Shown here in pieces: positions 54,540 to 63,586 of a stretch of 64,000 nt of DNA. The DNA is taken from positions 124,001 to 188,000 of the forward strand of contig NZ_JAMXLX010000006.1 of NCBI RefSeq assembly GCF_024055605.1, in the 5' to 3' direction. How positions within the stretch are numbered: position 1 is the first letter of the stretch; every line of letters starts with the position of its first letter. Source of the stretch: Ciceribacter sichuanensis (GTDB taxonomy: Bacteria; Pseudomonadota; Alphaproteobacteria; Rhizobiales; Rhizobiaceae). The notes beneath the pieces are model-generated. The model was not told the DNA's origin. It saw only the letters and a list, made by a program, of their open reading frames with translations, and did no database searches. A program made the position numbers and the translations under genes.

Positions 54540-54614
54540 CGGCGTGACCTCCTGACGGGAATGGCATCTGTCCGCCGCCCGGCCTCGTTCCGGGCGGCGG
54601 ATCGCTTCAGCCGA

Positions 54615-55595
54615 TCAGGCCTTCACGAAGGCGAGAAGATCCGGGTTGATGACGTCCGCGTGGGTCGTCAGCATGCCGTGGGGATAACCTTCATAGACCT
54701 TCAGGGTGCCGTTCTTCAGAAGCTTGACCGACAGCAGCGCGGCATCGGCGATCGGCACGATCTGGTCGTCGTCGCCATGCATGACGAGCGTCGGGACGGT
54801 GATGGCCTTCAGGTCTTCCGTCTGGTCGGTTTCGGAAAAGGCCTTGATGCCGTCGTAATGGGCCTTGGTGCTGCCCATCATGCCCTGGCGCCACCAGTTT
54901 TCGATGGTGCCCTGATAGACCGTGGCGTTCGGCCGGTTGAAGCCGTAGAACGGGCCTGTCGGCACATCGAGGAAGAACTGCGCGCGGTTTGCCGCAAGCG
55001 CCGAGCGGAAGCCGTCGAACACTTCCATCGGCAGGCCGCCCGGATTGGAAGCGGTCTTCAGCATCAGCGGCGGAACGGCGCTGACGAGCACAGCCTTGGC
55101 GACGCGACCGGCCGGCTGACCGAATTTCGCGACATAGCGGGCAACTTCGCCGCCGCCGGTGGAGTGGCCGATGTGAACGGCATTCTTCAGGTCGAGATGT
55201 TCCATCACGGCAAAGGCATCGGCGGCGTAGTGATCCATGTCATGCCCGTCGCTGACCTGCGAGGAGCGGCCGTGACCGCGGCGGTCATGCGCCACGACGC
55301 GGTAGCCGTTCTGGACGAAGAACAGCATCTGGGCGTCCCAGTCGTCGGAGGAAAGCGGCCAGCCATGGTGGAAGACGATCGGCTGGGCATCCTTCGGGCC
55401 CCAGTCCTTGTAGAAGATCTGGACGCCATCCTTGGTTTCAACGAAATTGCCGGTCATTGGAAATTCTCCTTCTTTCAATGGTTTGGTTGTTTTCGAAAAA
55501 GCGAGTGACGGCATCGCCATCGCAGCGGTAAGGACGGCTCCGGTCAGCAGAGCATGTCTGCGGGTCAGAGCCAGTTCGATCGGATTGTCGGTCAT
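54615..55595 (-). CDS. Alpha/beta hydrolase (non-heme chloroperoxidase-like), exported form
   Basis: A 326-residue alpha/beta hydrolase of the cofactor-free haloperoxidase/arylesterase group. The nucleophile Ser145 is in [10 protein letters not shown], the acid Asp in HGDDDQIVP and the His in GYPHGML. Residues 1-34 look like a twin-arginine signal ([19 protein letters not shown]). ATG 55595 has GGAG upstream; an internal ATG at residue 47 (55457) also has AAGAAGGAGAATTTC and would give a cytoplasmic form. Known members hydrolyse esters or form peracids. Located in an oxidative-stress block with peroxiredoxin and Dps. Confidence 0.88.
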   Translation of the reverse strand: MTDNPIELALTRRHALLTGAVLTAAMAMPSLAFSKTTKPLKEGEFPMTGNFVETKDGVQIFYKDWGPKDAQPIVFHHGWPLSSDDWDAQMLFFVQNGYRVVAHDRRGHGRSSQVSDGHDMDHYAADAFAVMEHLDLKNAVHIGHSTGGGEVARYVAKFGQPAGRVAKAVLVSAVPPLMLKTASNPGGLPMEVFDGFRSALAANRAQFFLDVPTGPFYGFNRPNATVYQGTIENWWRQGMMGSTKAHYDGIKAFSETDQTEDLKAITVPTLVMHGDDDQIVPIADAALLSVKLLKNGTLKVYEGYPHGMLTTHADVINPDLLAFVKA

Positions 55596-55618
55596 CGCGT
55601 CTGCTCCGGGTTGAGGAT

Positions 55619-56086
55619 TTATGGGGCGAGGCGCAGCTTGAGCGAGGTGACGCCGACGGCGATGTTGAAGCCGGTATCGCCTTCGACGGAGAGCGGCTGC
55701 AGCGACAGGTTCTTCGAACTTCCGCCGACCAGGATGTTGGCATCTGCCCCCACCCCGAGGCTCGCGCCGGCGGTGACGCCTTCATAGGTGCCCTGCAGGC
55801 CGCCCACCGGTTCGCGGGTGGCGTTATAGACCAGCCAGACCATGCGGCCCTTTTCGATGGTTCCGACATCGAGGCCGAATTCCGTGATGTTGCCGGTGTA
55901 ATGCCGGGCAGGCTCGTTGCCGCTCGGGGTGAAGGTGCAGGCCATGTCCTGGCGGGTACCGACGATGGCGCCGATCCCGGCGGAGACGTCGCAGTCGAGC
56001 TGGCCGACCTCGGCGCGTTCCGCATGAGACACGCCGGGAGCCAGCAGCATGCCGGCTGCGAGCAGGGTGAAGACGGTGGTTTTCAT
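55619..56086 (-). CDS. DUF992 exported protein
   Basis: A 155-residue protein with a signal peptide ([20 protein letters not shown] then HA) and a DUF992 domain: [20 protein letters not shown] (shown in part), [30 protein letters not shown], and a glycine-rich repeat [19 protein letters not shown]992 proteins resemble small periplasmic or outer-membrane-associated barrels common in rhizobia; function unknown. ATG 56086 is preceded by AGAGGATCGCCCG. Confidence 0.9.
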   Translation of the reverse strand: MKTTVFTLLAAGMLLAPGVSHAERAEVGQLDCDVSAGIGAIVGTRQDMACTFTPSGNEPARHYTGNITEFGLDVGTIEKGRMVWLVYNATREPVGGLQGTYEGVTAGASLGVGADANILVGGSSKNLSLQPLSVEGDTGFNIAVGVTSLKLRLAP

Positions 56087-56112
56087 CGGGCGATCCTCTT
56101 CGAAAGCCGGGT

Positions 56113-56631
56113 TCAGCGGCCGCGGCGGGTCGTTTCGAACAGGAACCACGCACGGCGTTCCGTCTCGTCGATCCAGTTTTCAAGGATGCTGGTGGTGGCG
56201 TGATCGTTGTAGGAGGAGGTCAGCGTGTGCAGCTGGCGCATGATTTCCACGAGCTGCAGGTTGTCTTCGCGAAGCTCGGCGAGCATGTCGTCGGGAGTGA
56301 CGAAATCCGCATCATTATCCAGGAGACGCTGTACCCGGGCGATATGGCCGATGGAGCGCAGCGTGGTTCCGCCGATCTTGCGGGCGCGCTCGGCGATGTC
56401 GTCGGTCATGGCGAAGATCTGCTCGCCCTGCTCGTCGAGCATCAGATGATAATCGCGGAAGTGCGGGCCAGAGACATGCCAGTGGAAGTTCTTCGTCTTG
56501 ATGTAGAGGGCGAAGACATCGGCGAGCAGCGCAGTCAGCGCGGCGGAGATTTCGCGGGTGGCGTCGGCGCCGAGATCGGTCGGCGTGGCAAGCGGAAGCT
56601 TGCGGGTTCTGGTGGCTGAGGTCATGTCCAT
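56113..56631 (-). CDS. dps: Dps family DNA-binding ferritin-like protein
   Basis: A 172-residue Dps. The inter-subunit ferroxidase ligands align exactly with E. coli Dps: His50 and His62 (FHWHVSGPHFRDYH), Asp77 and Glu81 (TDDIAERA). The N terminus is short and rich in Thr/Arg/Lys, which may bind DNA. Dps oxidises and stores iron, removing Fenton chemistry, and protects DNA in stationary phase. It is the first gene of a minus-strand stress block running to 53257. A FixJ-type box at 56786 lies 155 bp upstream in the shared control region. Confidence 0.93.
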   Translation of the reverse strand: MDMTSATRTRKLPLATPTDLGADATREISAALTALLADVFALYIKTKNFHWHVSGPHFRDYHLMLDEQGEQIFAMTDDIAERARKIGGTTLRSIGHIARVQRLLDNDADFVTPDDMLAELREDNLQLVEIMRQLHTLTSSYNDHATTSILENWIDETERRAWFLFETTRRGR

Positions 56632-56785
56632 GATGGTTCTCCTTGGGTCTGAAAGGGCTTGTTCGAATGGGTCTCGATCCGCCGCTCGATTGCCTGACAG
56701 CGTGGTGTCCGGCTGCGGCGTCTGATCGGCCTTGAGGATGCGAGGAGAACCGCGTCGGCGAAATCGCCAGCTGGTACAGGCGGCC

Positions 56786-56801
56786 CCATACCTAAGTGTA
56801 G
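56786..56801 (+). promoter_or_regulatory. Candidate response-regulator box 1
   Basis: CCATACCTAAGTGTAG. Its core ACCTAAGTGTAG differs at two positions from ACCTACGTATAG at 59551-59562, and CCATAC-CTAAG resembles the reverse strand of 61831-61847 (CCATAC-TAAG). All three are upstream of genes linked to the kinase/FixJ-type pair. This one lies between dps (minus) and the small RNA candidate (plus). Confidence 0.5.
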
Positions 56802-56869
56802 TTATGCCGGAAGCGGGAGCGGGCTAGCTTCTGGTCATCGCCTCAACCGCCTCGAGACGATTTGCTTGC

Positions 56870-56970
56870 AAAAGCACACTGGCTTCGGTGTCCTCCCCTC
56901 CGCCGAAGCCGCGGATCCGCCCCCGAGATCCGCCAAGGCCGTCTCCGCCGCCCGGAGACGGCCTTTTTTT
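56870..56970 (+). ncRNA. Small RNA candidate with three hairpins
   Basis: Three consecutive hairpins end in a textbook terminator. Hairpin 1: GGCTTCGG (56881-56888) with CCGAAGCC (56903-56910), its 14-base loop TGTCCTCCCCTCCG being pyrimidine rich and anti-Shine-Dalgarno-like. Hairpin 2: CGGATC (56912-56917) with GATCCG (56927-56932), C-rich loop. Hairpin 3: terminator at 56935-56970. No open reading frame ends here, as dps is on the other strand and ydeP starts 98 bp later. The layout recalls alphaproteobacterial trans-acting sRNAs with CCUCC loops. The 5' end is a guess. Confidence 0.65.
56935..56970 (+). terminator. Strong intrinsic terminator of the small RNA candidate
   Basis: AAGGCCGTCTCCG (56935-56947) pairs perfectly with CGGAGACGGCCTT (56953-56965) around a five-base loop, followed by a run of seven T's (56964-56970). 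Plus strand, upstream of the ydeP-type gene, with no coding sequence feeding into it. Confidence 0.93.
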
Positions 56971-57067
56971 GAAAGCACCGGCCGGGAACCTTAAACCAGC
57001 GTTCCCCTTTCGCGTTTGTCGGATGCCACCGCGTTCAGAAACCCCGAGTTCTCAAGGAGTTGCCGAG

Positions 57068-59362
57068 ATGAAAGATCAACGCCCGGAAGGTATCGAACGA
57101 TACAGCCATCCCGCCGGCGGCTGGGATGCGCTGAAAGCCGTTGCAAAAACACTCGCGCATCAGCAGGTGGTGGCGCAGGGAACCATGACGCTCCTGAAGG
57201 CGAACCAGCCGGAAGGTTTCGATTGCCCCGGCTGCGCCTGGCCCGATCCCAAGCACACCTCCTCGTTCGAATTCTGCGAAAACGGCGCCAAGGCCATCAC
57301 CTGGGAATCGACCGCAAGGCGCTCCGGTCCGGAGTTCTTCGAAAGCCACACCCTATCAGAGCTGTGGGGCTGGAGGGATCACGATCTGGAAGATGCCGGC
57401 CGGCTCACCGTTCCCCTGCATTACAACGCCGAACGCGACCGCTATGAACCGATCGAATGGGACGACGCCTTCCGCCTGATTGCGCGGGAACTGAACAGGC
57501 TCGGCAATCCCGACGAGGCCGAGTTCTACACCTCCGGCCGCGCCTCCAACGAGGCCGCCTTTCTCTACCAGCTTTTCGTGCGCGCCTATGGCACCAACAA
57601 TTTTCCGGATTGCTCCAACATGTGCCACGAGGCGACGAGTGTCGGGCTTCCGAAATCGATCGGGGTGGGCAAGGGCACGGTGACGCTGGAGGATTTCGAT
57701 CATGCCGATGCGATCTTCTCCTTCGGCCACAATCCCGGCACCAACCATCCGCGCATGATGACGACGCTGCACACCGCCGCCCGCCGCGGCGTGCCGATCG
57801 TGGTGTTCAACCCGCTGAAGGAACGGGCGCTGGAACGCTTCGCCGCCCCGCAGGACCCGGTGGAGATGGCAACGCTTTCCTCCACCCGGATTGCCTCCGC
57901 CTATCATCAGGTCCGCACCGGCGGCGATCTCGCCGCGCTGAAGGGCATCATGAAGGCCGTCCTCGAACTGGACGCCATCGACCTGCAGGCGGGCGGAGCC
58001 GGTCTGCTCGACCGCGCCTTCATCGCGGAACATACGACCGGTTTCGAGGCCCTCTTCGAGGATATCGGCAGGACGTCGTGGGAGAGCATCGTTGCGCTCA
58101 GCGGCCTGTCGAGGGATGCGCTGGAGAGTGTCGCCCGCATTTACGTCAACGCGAAGAACGTCATCGTCTGCTACGGCATGGGCATCACCCAGCATGCGAA
58201 GGGAACAGGCAATGTGCAGCAGATCGCCAATCTCCTGATGCTTCGCGGCAATATGGGACGGCCGGGGGCGGGTATCGCCCCGATCCGCGGGCATTCCAAC
58301 GTGCAGGGCGACCGCACGGTGGGAATTACCGAAATCCCCAACAAGGCGTTGCTCGACGGCATGGAACGGGCCTTCGGTTTTCGACCCTCCGGCGAGAAGG
58401 GTCACAATGCCATCGAGGCCGTGGAGGCGATCATTGCAGGCAAATCGAAGGCGCTCGTCTGTCTCGGCGGCAATCTCGCAGTGGCCATGCCCGACCCGGA
58501 CGCGACTTTCGAGGGCATGCGCCGGCTGGACCTTGCCGTTCACATCGCAACCAAGCTCAACCGTTCGCATCTCTTGACCGCCCGCACCTCGATCATCCTG
58601 CCGTGCCTCGGCCGCACCGACCTCGACACCCAGGCGTCCGGCCCGCAGGCGGTGACGGTGGAGGACTCCATGTCGATGGTTCACGCCTCGCGCGGCTTCC
58701 TCAACCCGCCGGGGGAGATGCTGAAATCCGAACCCGCCATCATTGCCGGCATGGCCCGGGCAACGCTCGGCGACCGCTACGGCATCGACTGGGAGGGACT
58801 GATCGCCGATTACGACCGCATTCGCGACAAGATCGAGGAGGTCTTTCCCGATTTCCATGATTTCAACCGGCGTGTCAGGAAACCGGGCGGCTTCCGGCTC
58901 GACGTCGCGGCCTCCTTCCGCCGTTGGAATACGGAAAGCGGCAAGGCGAACTTCCTTCTCTCCCCCGGCCTCGACGAGGATCCGTTGGTCGGCAATCCCG
59001 ATGCGCTGGTGCTCACCACCATCCGCGCCCACGACCAGTACAATACGACGGTCTATGGCATGGACGACCGCTATCGCGGGGTGTTTGGCCGCCGCGACGT
59101 GATCTTCATGAACCGCGACGATCTCGCCGGTCGCGGCCTGAAGGATGGCGACCGCATCGACATTCTCGGACTGGCGGGCGAAGACGGCGCGCAACGCTTC
59201 GTCAAGGGCTTTACCGCGGTCGCCTACGATATCCCGCGTGGTTCGGCCGCCGGCTATTATCCGGAAATGAACGCGGTGGTGGCGCTCGACCATTACGACC
59301 GTCTTTCGGGAACGCCGTCCTTCAAGGGCGTGCCGATCATGATATCGGCCGCGAGTGCCTGA
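57068..59362 (+). CDS. FdhF/YdeP family molybdopterin oxidoreductase
   Basis: A 764-residue molybdopterin enzyme related to formate dehydrogenase H. Residues Cys53 and Cys56 (CPGCAWPD) plus Cys70 could bind part of an Fe-S site; Cys186 in CSNMCHEAT sits where the Sec/Cys molybdenum ligand is in FdhF. Later come FSFGHNPGTNHPRMM, CYGMGITQHAKGT, MLRGNMGRPGAGI and the C-terminal molybdopterin-guanine dinucleotide domain with HDQYNTTVYGMDDRYRG (shown in part). E. coli YdeP is an acid-resistance factor of unknown reaction. AAGGAG precedes the ATG. It is followed by the kinase/regulator genes. Confidence 0.92.
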   Translation: MKDQRPEGIERYSHPAGGWDALKAVAKTLAHQQVVAQGTMTLLKANQPEGFDCPGCAWPDPKHTSSFEFCENGAKAITWESTARRSGPEFFESHTLSELWGWRDHDLEDAGRLTVPLHYNAERDRYEPIEWDDAFRLIARELNRLGNPDEAEFYTSGRASNEAAFLYQLFVRAYGTNNFPDCSNMCHEATSVGLPKSIGVGKGTVTLEDFDHADAIFSFGHNPGTNHPRMMTTLHTAARRGVPIVVFNPLKERALERFAAPQDPVEMATLSSTRIASAYHQVRTGGDLAALKGIMKAVLELDAIDLQAGGAGLLDRAFIAEHTTGFEALFEDIGRTSWESIVALSGLSRDALESVARIYVNAKNVIVCYGMGITQHAKGTGNVQQIANLLMLRGNMGRPGAGIAPIRGHSNVQGDRTVGITEIPNKALLDGMERAFGFRPSGEKGHNAIEAVEAIIAGKSKALVCLGGNLAVAMPDPDATFEGMRRLDLAVHIATKLNRSHLLTARTSIILPCLGRTDLDTQASGPQAVTVEDSMSMVHASRGFLNPPGEMLKSEPAIIAGMARATLGDRYGIDWEGLIADYDRIRDKIEEVFPDFHDFNRRVRKPGGFRLDVAASFRRWNTESGKANFLLSPGLDEDPLVGNPDALVLTTIRAHDQYNTTVYGMDDRYRGVFGRRDVIFMNRDDLAGRGLKDGDRIDILGLAGEDGAQRFVKGFTAVAYDIPRGSAAGYYPEMNAVVALDHYDRLSGTPSFKGVPIMISAASA

Positions 59363-59550
59363 CAAGGTGGAAGAAGGTTGCTCTGCGTGAAACACCGTTT
59401 CTGCATTGCACGCCGGGAATAGGAAAAACTGGAGCTTTTTGTACAAGGCGGCGCAGCTGAAAGCCGATACGCTCCCACCCCGGAAACGGGCACGGATACC
59501 GGCTACCAAAACCGGCCATCGGCAGGAGCGCCAAGGAAGGCGCAACCAAC

Positions 59551-59564
59551 ACCTACGTATAGGT
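59551..59564. promoter_or_regulatory. Candidate response-regulator box 2
   Basis: ACCTACGTATAGGT: inverted repeat ACCTA-N4-TAGGT, 52 bp before the histidine kinase start. It shares ACCTA(A/C)GT(G/A)TAG with the box at 56786. Best-formed of the three sites, so probably autoregulation of the two-component system. The rest of the 253-bp gap between ydeP and the kinase shows no gene. Confidence 0.55.
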
Positions 59565-59615
59565 CAGGTTGTGCACGAAAAACGCTATTGTCGTGAAAAT
59601 CGCATCGGGGGAACA

Positions 59616-61196
59616 ATGGCGATTGCGTCAACGATATTTCGCGCTCGCGATCTGGAAGGCGGAGCGCAGCATCTGGTCTTCTGCCTCGTGGCCGTCGTGC
59701 TGGCGGCGGGCGTGTTCTATGTCGATACCTATACCGACATAGAAGGCGCGATCGCGGTTCTCTACGTCATCACCATGCTGCTGGCCGCGCAGGCGACAAC
59801 CCGGGTCGGCCTTTTGGCGATCTCCGGATGCTGCGCCGTGCTGGCGCTTCTTTCCTATGCCATGACCCATGGTGACGATGGCGATCTGCAATCGACCGTG
59901 CGCCTCATCGTGGCGCTTGCCGCGCTGGCCGTCACCACCATGCTGCTGATGAAAACGGAGAGCGCGCGGCTGACGCTGCTTTCCATCAATTCCGCTCTCA
60001 AGGAGAGCGAGGAGCGCTATCGCTCGATCTTCGACCGCACCCGCGTCGCGCTCTGGGAACGGGATTATTCGAAACTGCACGCCCTGCTGATGAACCTCAA
60101 GCGGCAGGGCATCTCGGATATCAGGGAATACAGCCGCGCCAATCCCGGCTTTGTCGACCGCTGCATCGACCTGATCGATGTCGTTGCCTCGAACGAGGCG
60201 GCAAGGGAAATGCTCGGGCCGAACGGATCGGCCATGGGCGCGCTGAAACGGACCATTCTCCCGACACAGGACAAGTTCATCGACGTGTTGCAGGCGATTG
60301 CCGACAACCGGCGCGTCTTCGAGGACAAGGCGGTGGTGCGCACGGATAGCGGCGAGGACAAGCTGGTGCTTCTCAGCATCAGTTTTCCGGCCGACCCGGC
60401 CTCGTTCAACCGTGTCGTGGTGAGCATGGTCGACGTGACCCAGCGCGAAATGGCGCTGAAGGCGCTCGCCGAGGCGCAGGCCGAGCTGACCAACGCTTCG
60501 AAGGCCGCGACCGTCGGCGCCATGTCGGCATCCCTTGCCCATGAACTGAACCAGCCGCTCGGCGCGATCATCGTCAATGCGCAGACGCTTCTGCGCTGGC
60601 TGGACCGCGACCCGCCGGATCTGGCCGCCGCGCGCCGTTCGGCCGAGCGGATGATCCGCGACAGCGAGCGCGCCAGCGAAATCATCCGCAACACCCGGAG
60701 CCTGCTTGCCCATGCCGACGGCAAGCTCGAAAGCTTCCGCCTGGACGACCTCATCGACGAGACGCTGACCCTGCTGGAACACGAGCTTCAGCGCAGCGGC
60801 ACCACCGTTGTTGTCGAAAAGGAAGAGACGCCGCTTTTGAAAGCTGTCAGGATCGAACTGCAGCAGGTGCTCATCAATCTCATCACCAACGCCATTCAGG
60901 CGATGGACGAAGCCGGCAGCGGCGAGCGCGTCATCACCGTGCGCAAGGAAAAGCAGGATGACGATGCCATCCGCGTGACCATTCGCGACAGCGGGCCGGG
61001 AATTTCGGCGGAGGCAAAGGAAAAGCTGTTTTCGCCCTTCTTCACCACCAAGGCCTCGGGCATGGGCATGGGGCTCTCCATCTGCCGCTCGACACTTGAG
61101 GCGCGCGGCGGCAGGCTCGATGGCGGCAACCACCCGGAAGGTGGCGCGGTCTTTGCCATGTCCATGCCGATCAGACCGGAGACCGACCATGCCTGA
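59616..61196 (+). CDS. Membrane-bound PAS-type sensor histidine kinase
   Basis: A 526-residue kinase. Residues 15-112 contain four predicted membrane helices; a coiled stretch (ESEERYRSIFDRTR) leads to a PAS-type domain about 130-280; the dimerisation domain has the phospho-accepting His309 in ASLAHELNQPLGAI, a FixL/DctB-like H box; the ATPase domain has the N box INLITNAIQAM, DSGPGIS and GMGMGLSICRS. The PAS domain lacks the obvious heme-binding His context of FixL. GGGGAAC precedes the ATG. Its gene overlaps the FixJ-type regulator gene by eight bases. Confidence 0.92.
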   Translation: MAIASTIFRARDLEGGAQHLVFCLVAVVLAAGVFYVDTYTDIEGAIAVLYVITMLLAAQATTRVGLLAISGCCAVLALLSYAMTHGDDGDLQSTVRLIVALAALAVTTMLLMKTESARLTLLSINSALKESEERYRSIFDRTRVALWERDYSKLHALLMNLKRQGISDIREYSRANPGFVDRCIDLIDVVASNEAAREMLGPNGSAMGALKRTILPTQDKFIDVLQAIADNRRVFEDKAVVRTDSGEDKLVLLSISFPADPASFNRVVVSMVDVTQREMALKALAEAQAELTNASKAATVGAMSASLAHELNQPLGAIIVNAQTLLRWLDRDPPDLAAARRSAERMIRDSERASEIIRNTRSLLAHADGKLESFRLDDLIDETLTLLEHELQRSGTTVVVEKEETPLLKAVRIELQQVLINLITNAIQAMDEAGSGERVITVRKEKQDDDAIRVTIRDSGPGISAEAKEKLFSPFFTTKASGMGMGLSICRSTLEARGGRLDGGNHPEGGAVFAMSMPIRPETDHA

Positions 61197-61824
61197 CCCG
61201 AAAAAAGCATCGAAGGAGCCGCCGGCTCCCGTCGTCTTCATCGTCGATGACGACGTGTCGATGCGCGAAGCGCTGACCGACCTCTTCCGTTCGATGAAAT
61301 TCGATACCGAGGCTTTCGAGAGTGCTGCGACCTTTCTGGAAAGGGCCGATGTGAACCGTCCGGGTTGCCTGCTGCTCGACGTGCGGCTGCCCGGCGTCAG
61401 CGGCCTCGATTTCCAGGTCCAGCTCGAGCGGATTGGCAACAGGATGCCGATCATCTTCATGACCGGCTTTGGCGACATTCCGATGAGCGTCAGGGCGATG
61501 AAGGCGGGTGCTGTCGATTTTCTCACCAAGCCGTTCAAGGAGCAGGACATTCTGGACGCGGTGGCGACCGCGATGGAACGGGATGCTCGGAGCCGCCAGG
61601 AAAATGCCCATAGCGCGGCGGTGGCGGCCCTTGCGCAGAACCTGACGCCGCGCGAGCGCGAGGTGATGAATGCCGTCGTCAAGGGACTGATGAACAAGCA
61701 GATCGCCTTCGACCTCGGCATCAGCGAGGTGACGGTGAAGCTGCATCGCGGCAATGTCATGCGCAAGATGGAGGCGCGGTCCGTCGCCGACCTCGTGCGC
61801 AAGGCGGAGATGCTCGAAGGCTGA
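61189..61824 (+). CDS. FixJ-type response regulator
   Basis: A 211-residue regulator. Receiver domain, residues 15-130: acidic pocket Asp20-Asp22, phospho-accepting Asp64 (LLLDVRLPG), Thr92 and Lys114 (LTKPF). LuxR/FixJ helix-turn-helix at about 149-205: LTPREREVMNAVVKGLMNKQ (shown in part) and GISEVTVKLHRGNVMRKM. Overlap with the kinase gene makes the pair certain. It likely binds the ACCTA(A/C)GT(G/A)TAG boxes at 56786 and 59551. Confidence 0.94.
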   Translation: MPDPKKASKEPPAPVVFIVDDDVSMREALTDLFRSMKFDTEAFESAATFLERADVNRPGCLLLDVRLPGVSGLDFQVQLERIGNRMPIIFMTGFGDIPMSVRAMKAGAVDFLTKPFKEQDILDAVATAMERDARSRQENAHSAAVAALAQNLTPREREVMNAVVKGLMNKQIAFDLGISEVTVKLHRGNVMRKMEARSVADLVRKAEMLEG

Positions 61825-61830
61825 GGGCCA

Positions 61831-61847
61831 CCTGTATCTTAGTATGG
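61831..61847 (-). promoter_or_regulatory. Candidate response-regulator box 3
   Basis: On the minus strand this reads CCATACTAAGATACAGG, close to CCATACCTAAGTGTAG at 56786 with a one-base gap. It lies 62 bp before the GTG of the receiver-only gene. Weaker than the other two sites. Confidence 0.35.
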
Positions 61848-61908
61848 TATCTTTCGAAGGTGTGCGGGCGCATAGAAGAGGCACAGAACAGTAGAAAAGG
61901 TCGCTTCA

Positions 61909-62283
61909 GTGCCCCCCGTCCCCATCATTGCCGTCGTTGACGACGATCTGGCCATCCGTGAAGCCATGGATGATCTGATCAGGTCCTTCGGTTACGAATG
62001 CCGCGTGTTTTCCTCCGCGGAGGAATTTCTGGATTTCGATCCGCGATCCGCGATCGACTGCATGGTCGTGGATGTGAAGATGCCGGGCCTGACCGGCATC
62101 GAGCTGCAGGCCGAACTCAACCGTCGCCAGAGCCGCCCGCCGATGATCTTCGTCACCTCCTACGAGGATGAAAGGACGAGGAACACCGCGCTGAACGGCG
62201 GTGCGCTGGCGGTTCTGCGCAAGCCCGTCGATATCGGCGCGTTGATCGGGTGCCTGGAAACGGCACTCGGCCCGAGGGGCTGA
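61909..62283 (+). CDS. Receiver-only response regulator
   Basis: A 124-residue protein consisting of one receiver domain with no output domain. Acidic pocket Asp11-Asp13 (VVDDDLAIREAM), phosphorylation site Asp55 (VVDVKMPG), Thr83 and Lys105 (LRKPVD). The start is GTG. It sits 84 bp after the FixJ-type regulator and most likely competes for phosphate from the same kinase or acts as a phosphate sink, as single-domain FixJ-like receivers do in rhizobia. Confidence 0.88.
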   Translation: MPPVPIIAVVDDDLAIREAMDDLIRSFGYECRVFSSAEEFLDFDPRSAIDCMVVDVKMPGLTGIELQAELNRRQSRPPMIFVTSYEDERTRNTALNGGALAVLRKPVDIGALIGCLETALGPRG

Positions 62284-62402
62284 GCGTCTCGAAATACGCC
62301 TGAACAATACCCATCAACCGGTTTTCCGTCCTTCGTTTTTCCGTATTTCCGGACGCAAAGCCGCGACACCCTTTTGCTGAAAATCCTCCAAGGAGAGAAG
62401 AC

Positions 62403-62612
62403 ATGCTGTCATTCACGCGCGCAAAACTCTCGGAAGACAACGGGGTGCTTTCCCTGAGCGTCAGCCTTTTCAACCGGCTGTCGAACAGATCCTATACCTT
62501 CCGCTGCCAGCTGGAATGCAACGAGCCGATGAAGACGGTCGGAGGCCAGCCATTCGAACGGCCGCTGGAACAGCCATCCCGAGCCGCGATAGCAGCCGTT
62601 TCCGAGCGCTGA
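62403..62612 (+). CDS. Small hypothetical protein (69 aa)
   Basis: Unrecognised 69-residue protein. The strong ribosome binding site AAGGAGAGAAGAC just before the ATG is the main argument. The N-terminal half is amphipathic (LSVSLFNRLSNRSYTFRC), the C-terminal half Pro/Arg/Ala rich. No membrane segment. 119 bp after the receiver-only gene, same strand. Confidence 0.55.
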   Translation: MLSFTRAKLSEDNGVLSLSVSLFNRLSNRSYTFRCQLECNEPMKTVGGQPFERPLEQPSRAAIAAVSER

Positions 62613-62756
62613 GGCCGTCCCGCTTCTCACGAAATTCCTGCGATATACCGGGTGACCGGACGCCGGATGTCCGGGGCGAAGCCGTTTGCGGGTGAGACAA
62701 GTTCCGTCGGAACGTCGCCAAGTTTTCCGCTGCGAGCCAAAGTGTCCTCTTCTCTC

Positions 62757-62860
62757 ATGCCGGACTTTTTCCGGCATCCAGCGGCGCGATGTCCATCGCG
62801 CGGATCTCTTGCGATCGGAGACCTGATCGCGCTGGATCCCGGCTCAGGGCCGGGATGACG
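62757..62860. repeat. Mosaic of intergenic palindromes (REP-like)
   Basis: Three palindromes in a row: ATGCCGGA-5 bases-TCCGGCAT (62757-62777), GCGCGATG-TC-CATCGCGC (62784-62801) and ATCCCGGC-5 bases-GCCGGGAT (62836-62856). The last, in the context CTGGATCCCGGCTC, is a repeat type common in alphaproteobacterial intergenic DNA. It occupies the middle of a 473-bp gap (62613-63085) in which no gene is visible. Confidence 0.75.
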
Positions 62861-63085
62861 ACAGCCCATGCACTTCCCCGTCGCAGGATCCAGGTGCAAA
62901 AGGGACCCAGCCAGCGGAGATACCAATCCCTTCTCCATCCCGCTTAAACCTTTCGCGCATCGAAACTAGACCTCTGTATAGATGCCGGAATGCCTGCCCG
63001 GACGTAGCCTTTTCTCCAGATCGACGCAGCCTTGCCCCGCCGGGCATGCGTCCGTGAAAGACCACCCTTCACATGGAGCACGGGC

Positions 63086-63553
63086 ATGACTTCCATCCGC
63101 AAACTGGCAGACGACCGGGTTCCATCCGGCATCAGGATCGCAGCCGCCTGCACGCTTTACGCCGTGTTGCTGATCGGCGGCGGCGTCTTTCTCTTCAAGG
63201 CGACGGAGCCGGCGCTTGCGTCTTCCGGGCCGGCCGCATCGGTCATCCCCTTCCGCATTCTGCAGCCGCAGGCGATGCAGCGCCTGACCGGGCTTTCCGA
63301 AACCGCTGACGAGGGCGAATTCCCCGCGAGCGATACCGCATCCATTGCTGATCTGGAAAACAACTCGTGCATCACCGAGCGCGCCGACAGGAAGACCGGC
63401 CGGCACGAGGATTTCGATGCCCGCACCTTCTGCCGCCTCAAGCGCCGGCTGTTCGATGAACAACCGATCGGCCGCGTCGTCCTGCTGGAGCGGGCCTCCT
63501 CCCCGCGCTTTGCTGCGGCTTCGTTGTCGAAGGCCGCATTCACACAGCCCTGA
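63086..63553 (+). CDS. Hypothetical membrane-anchored protein (155 aa)
   Basis: Unrecognised. Residues 17-40 (IRIAAACTLYAVLLIGGGVF) form one membrane helix preceded by positive charges, so the remaining 110 residues should be periplasmic. Those contain two Cys (CITERADRKTG and FCRLKRR), about 20 residues apart, that could form a disulphide, and a basic C terminus. GGAGCACGGGC precedes the ATG at 63086. Followed 33 bp later by another small gene on the same strand. Confidence 0.65.
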   Translation: MTSIRKLADDRVPSGIRIAAACTLYAVLLIGGGVFLFKATEPALASSGPAASVIPFRILQPQAMQRLTGLSETADEGEFPASDTASIADLENNSCITERADRKTGRHEDFDARTFCRLKRRLFDEQPIGRVVLLERASSPRFAAASLSKAAFTQP

Positions 63554-63586
63554 TCTCCGGTCTCTGCAAAGCAAAGGAGTTTGACG

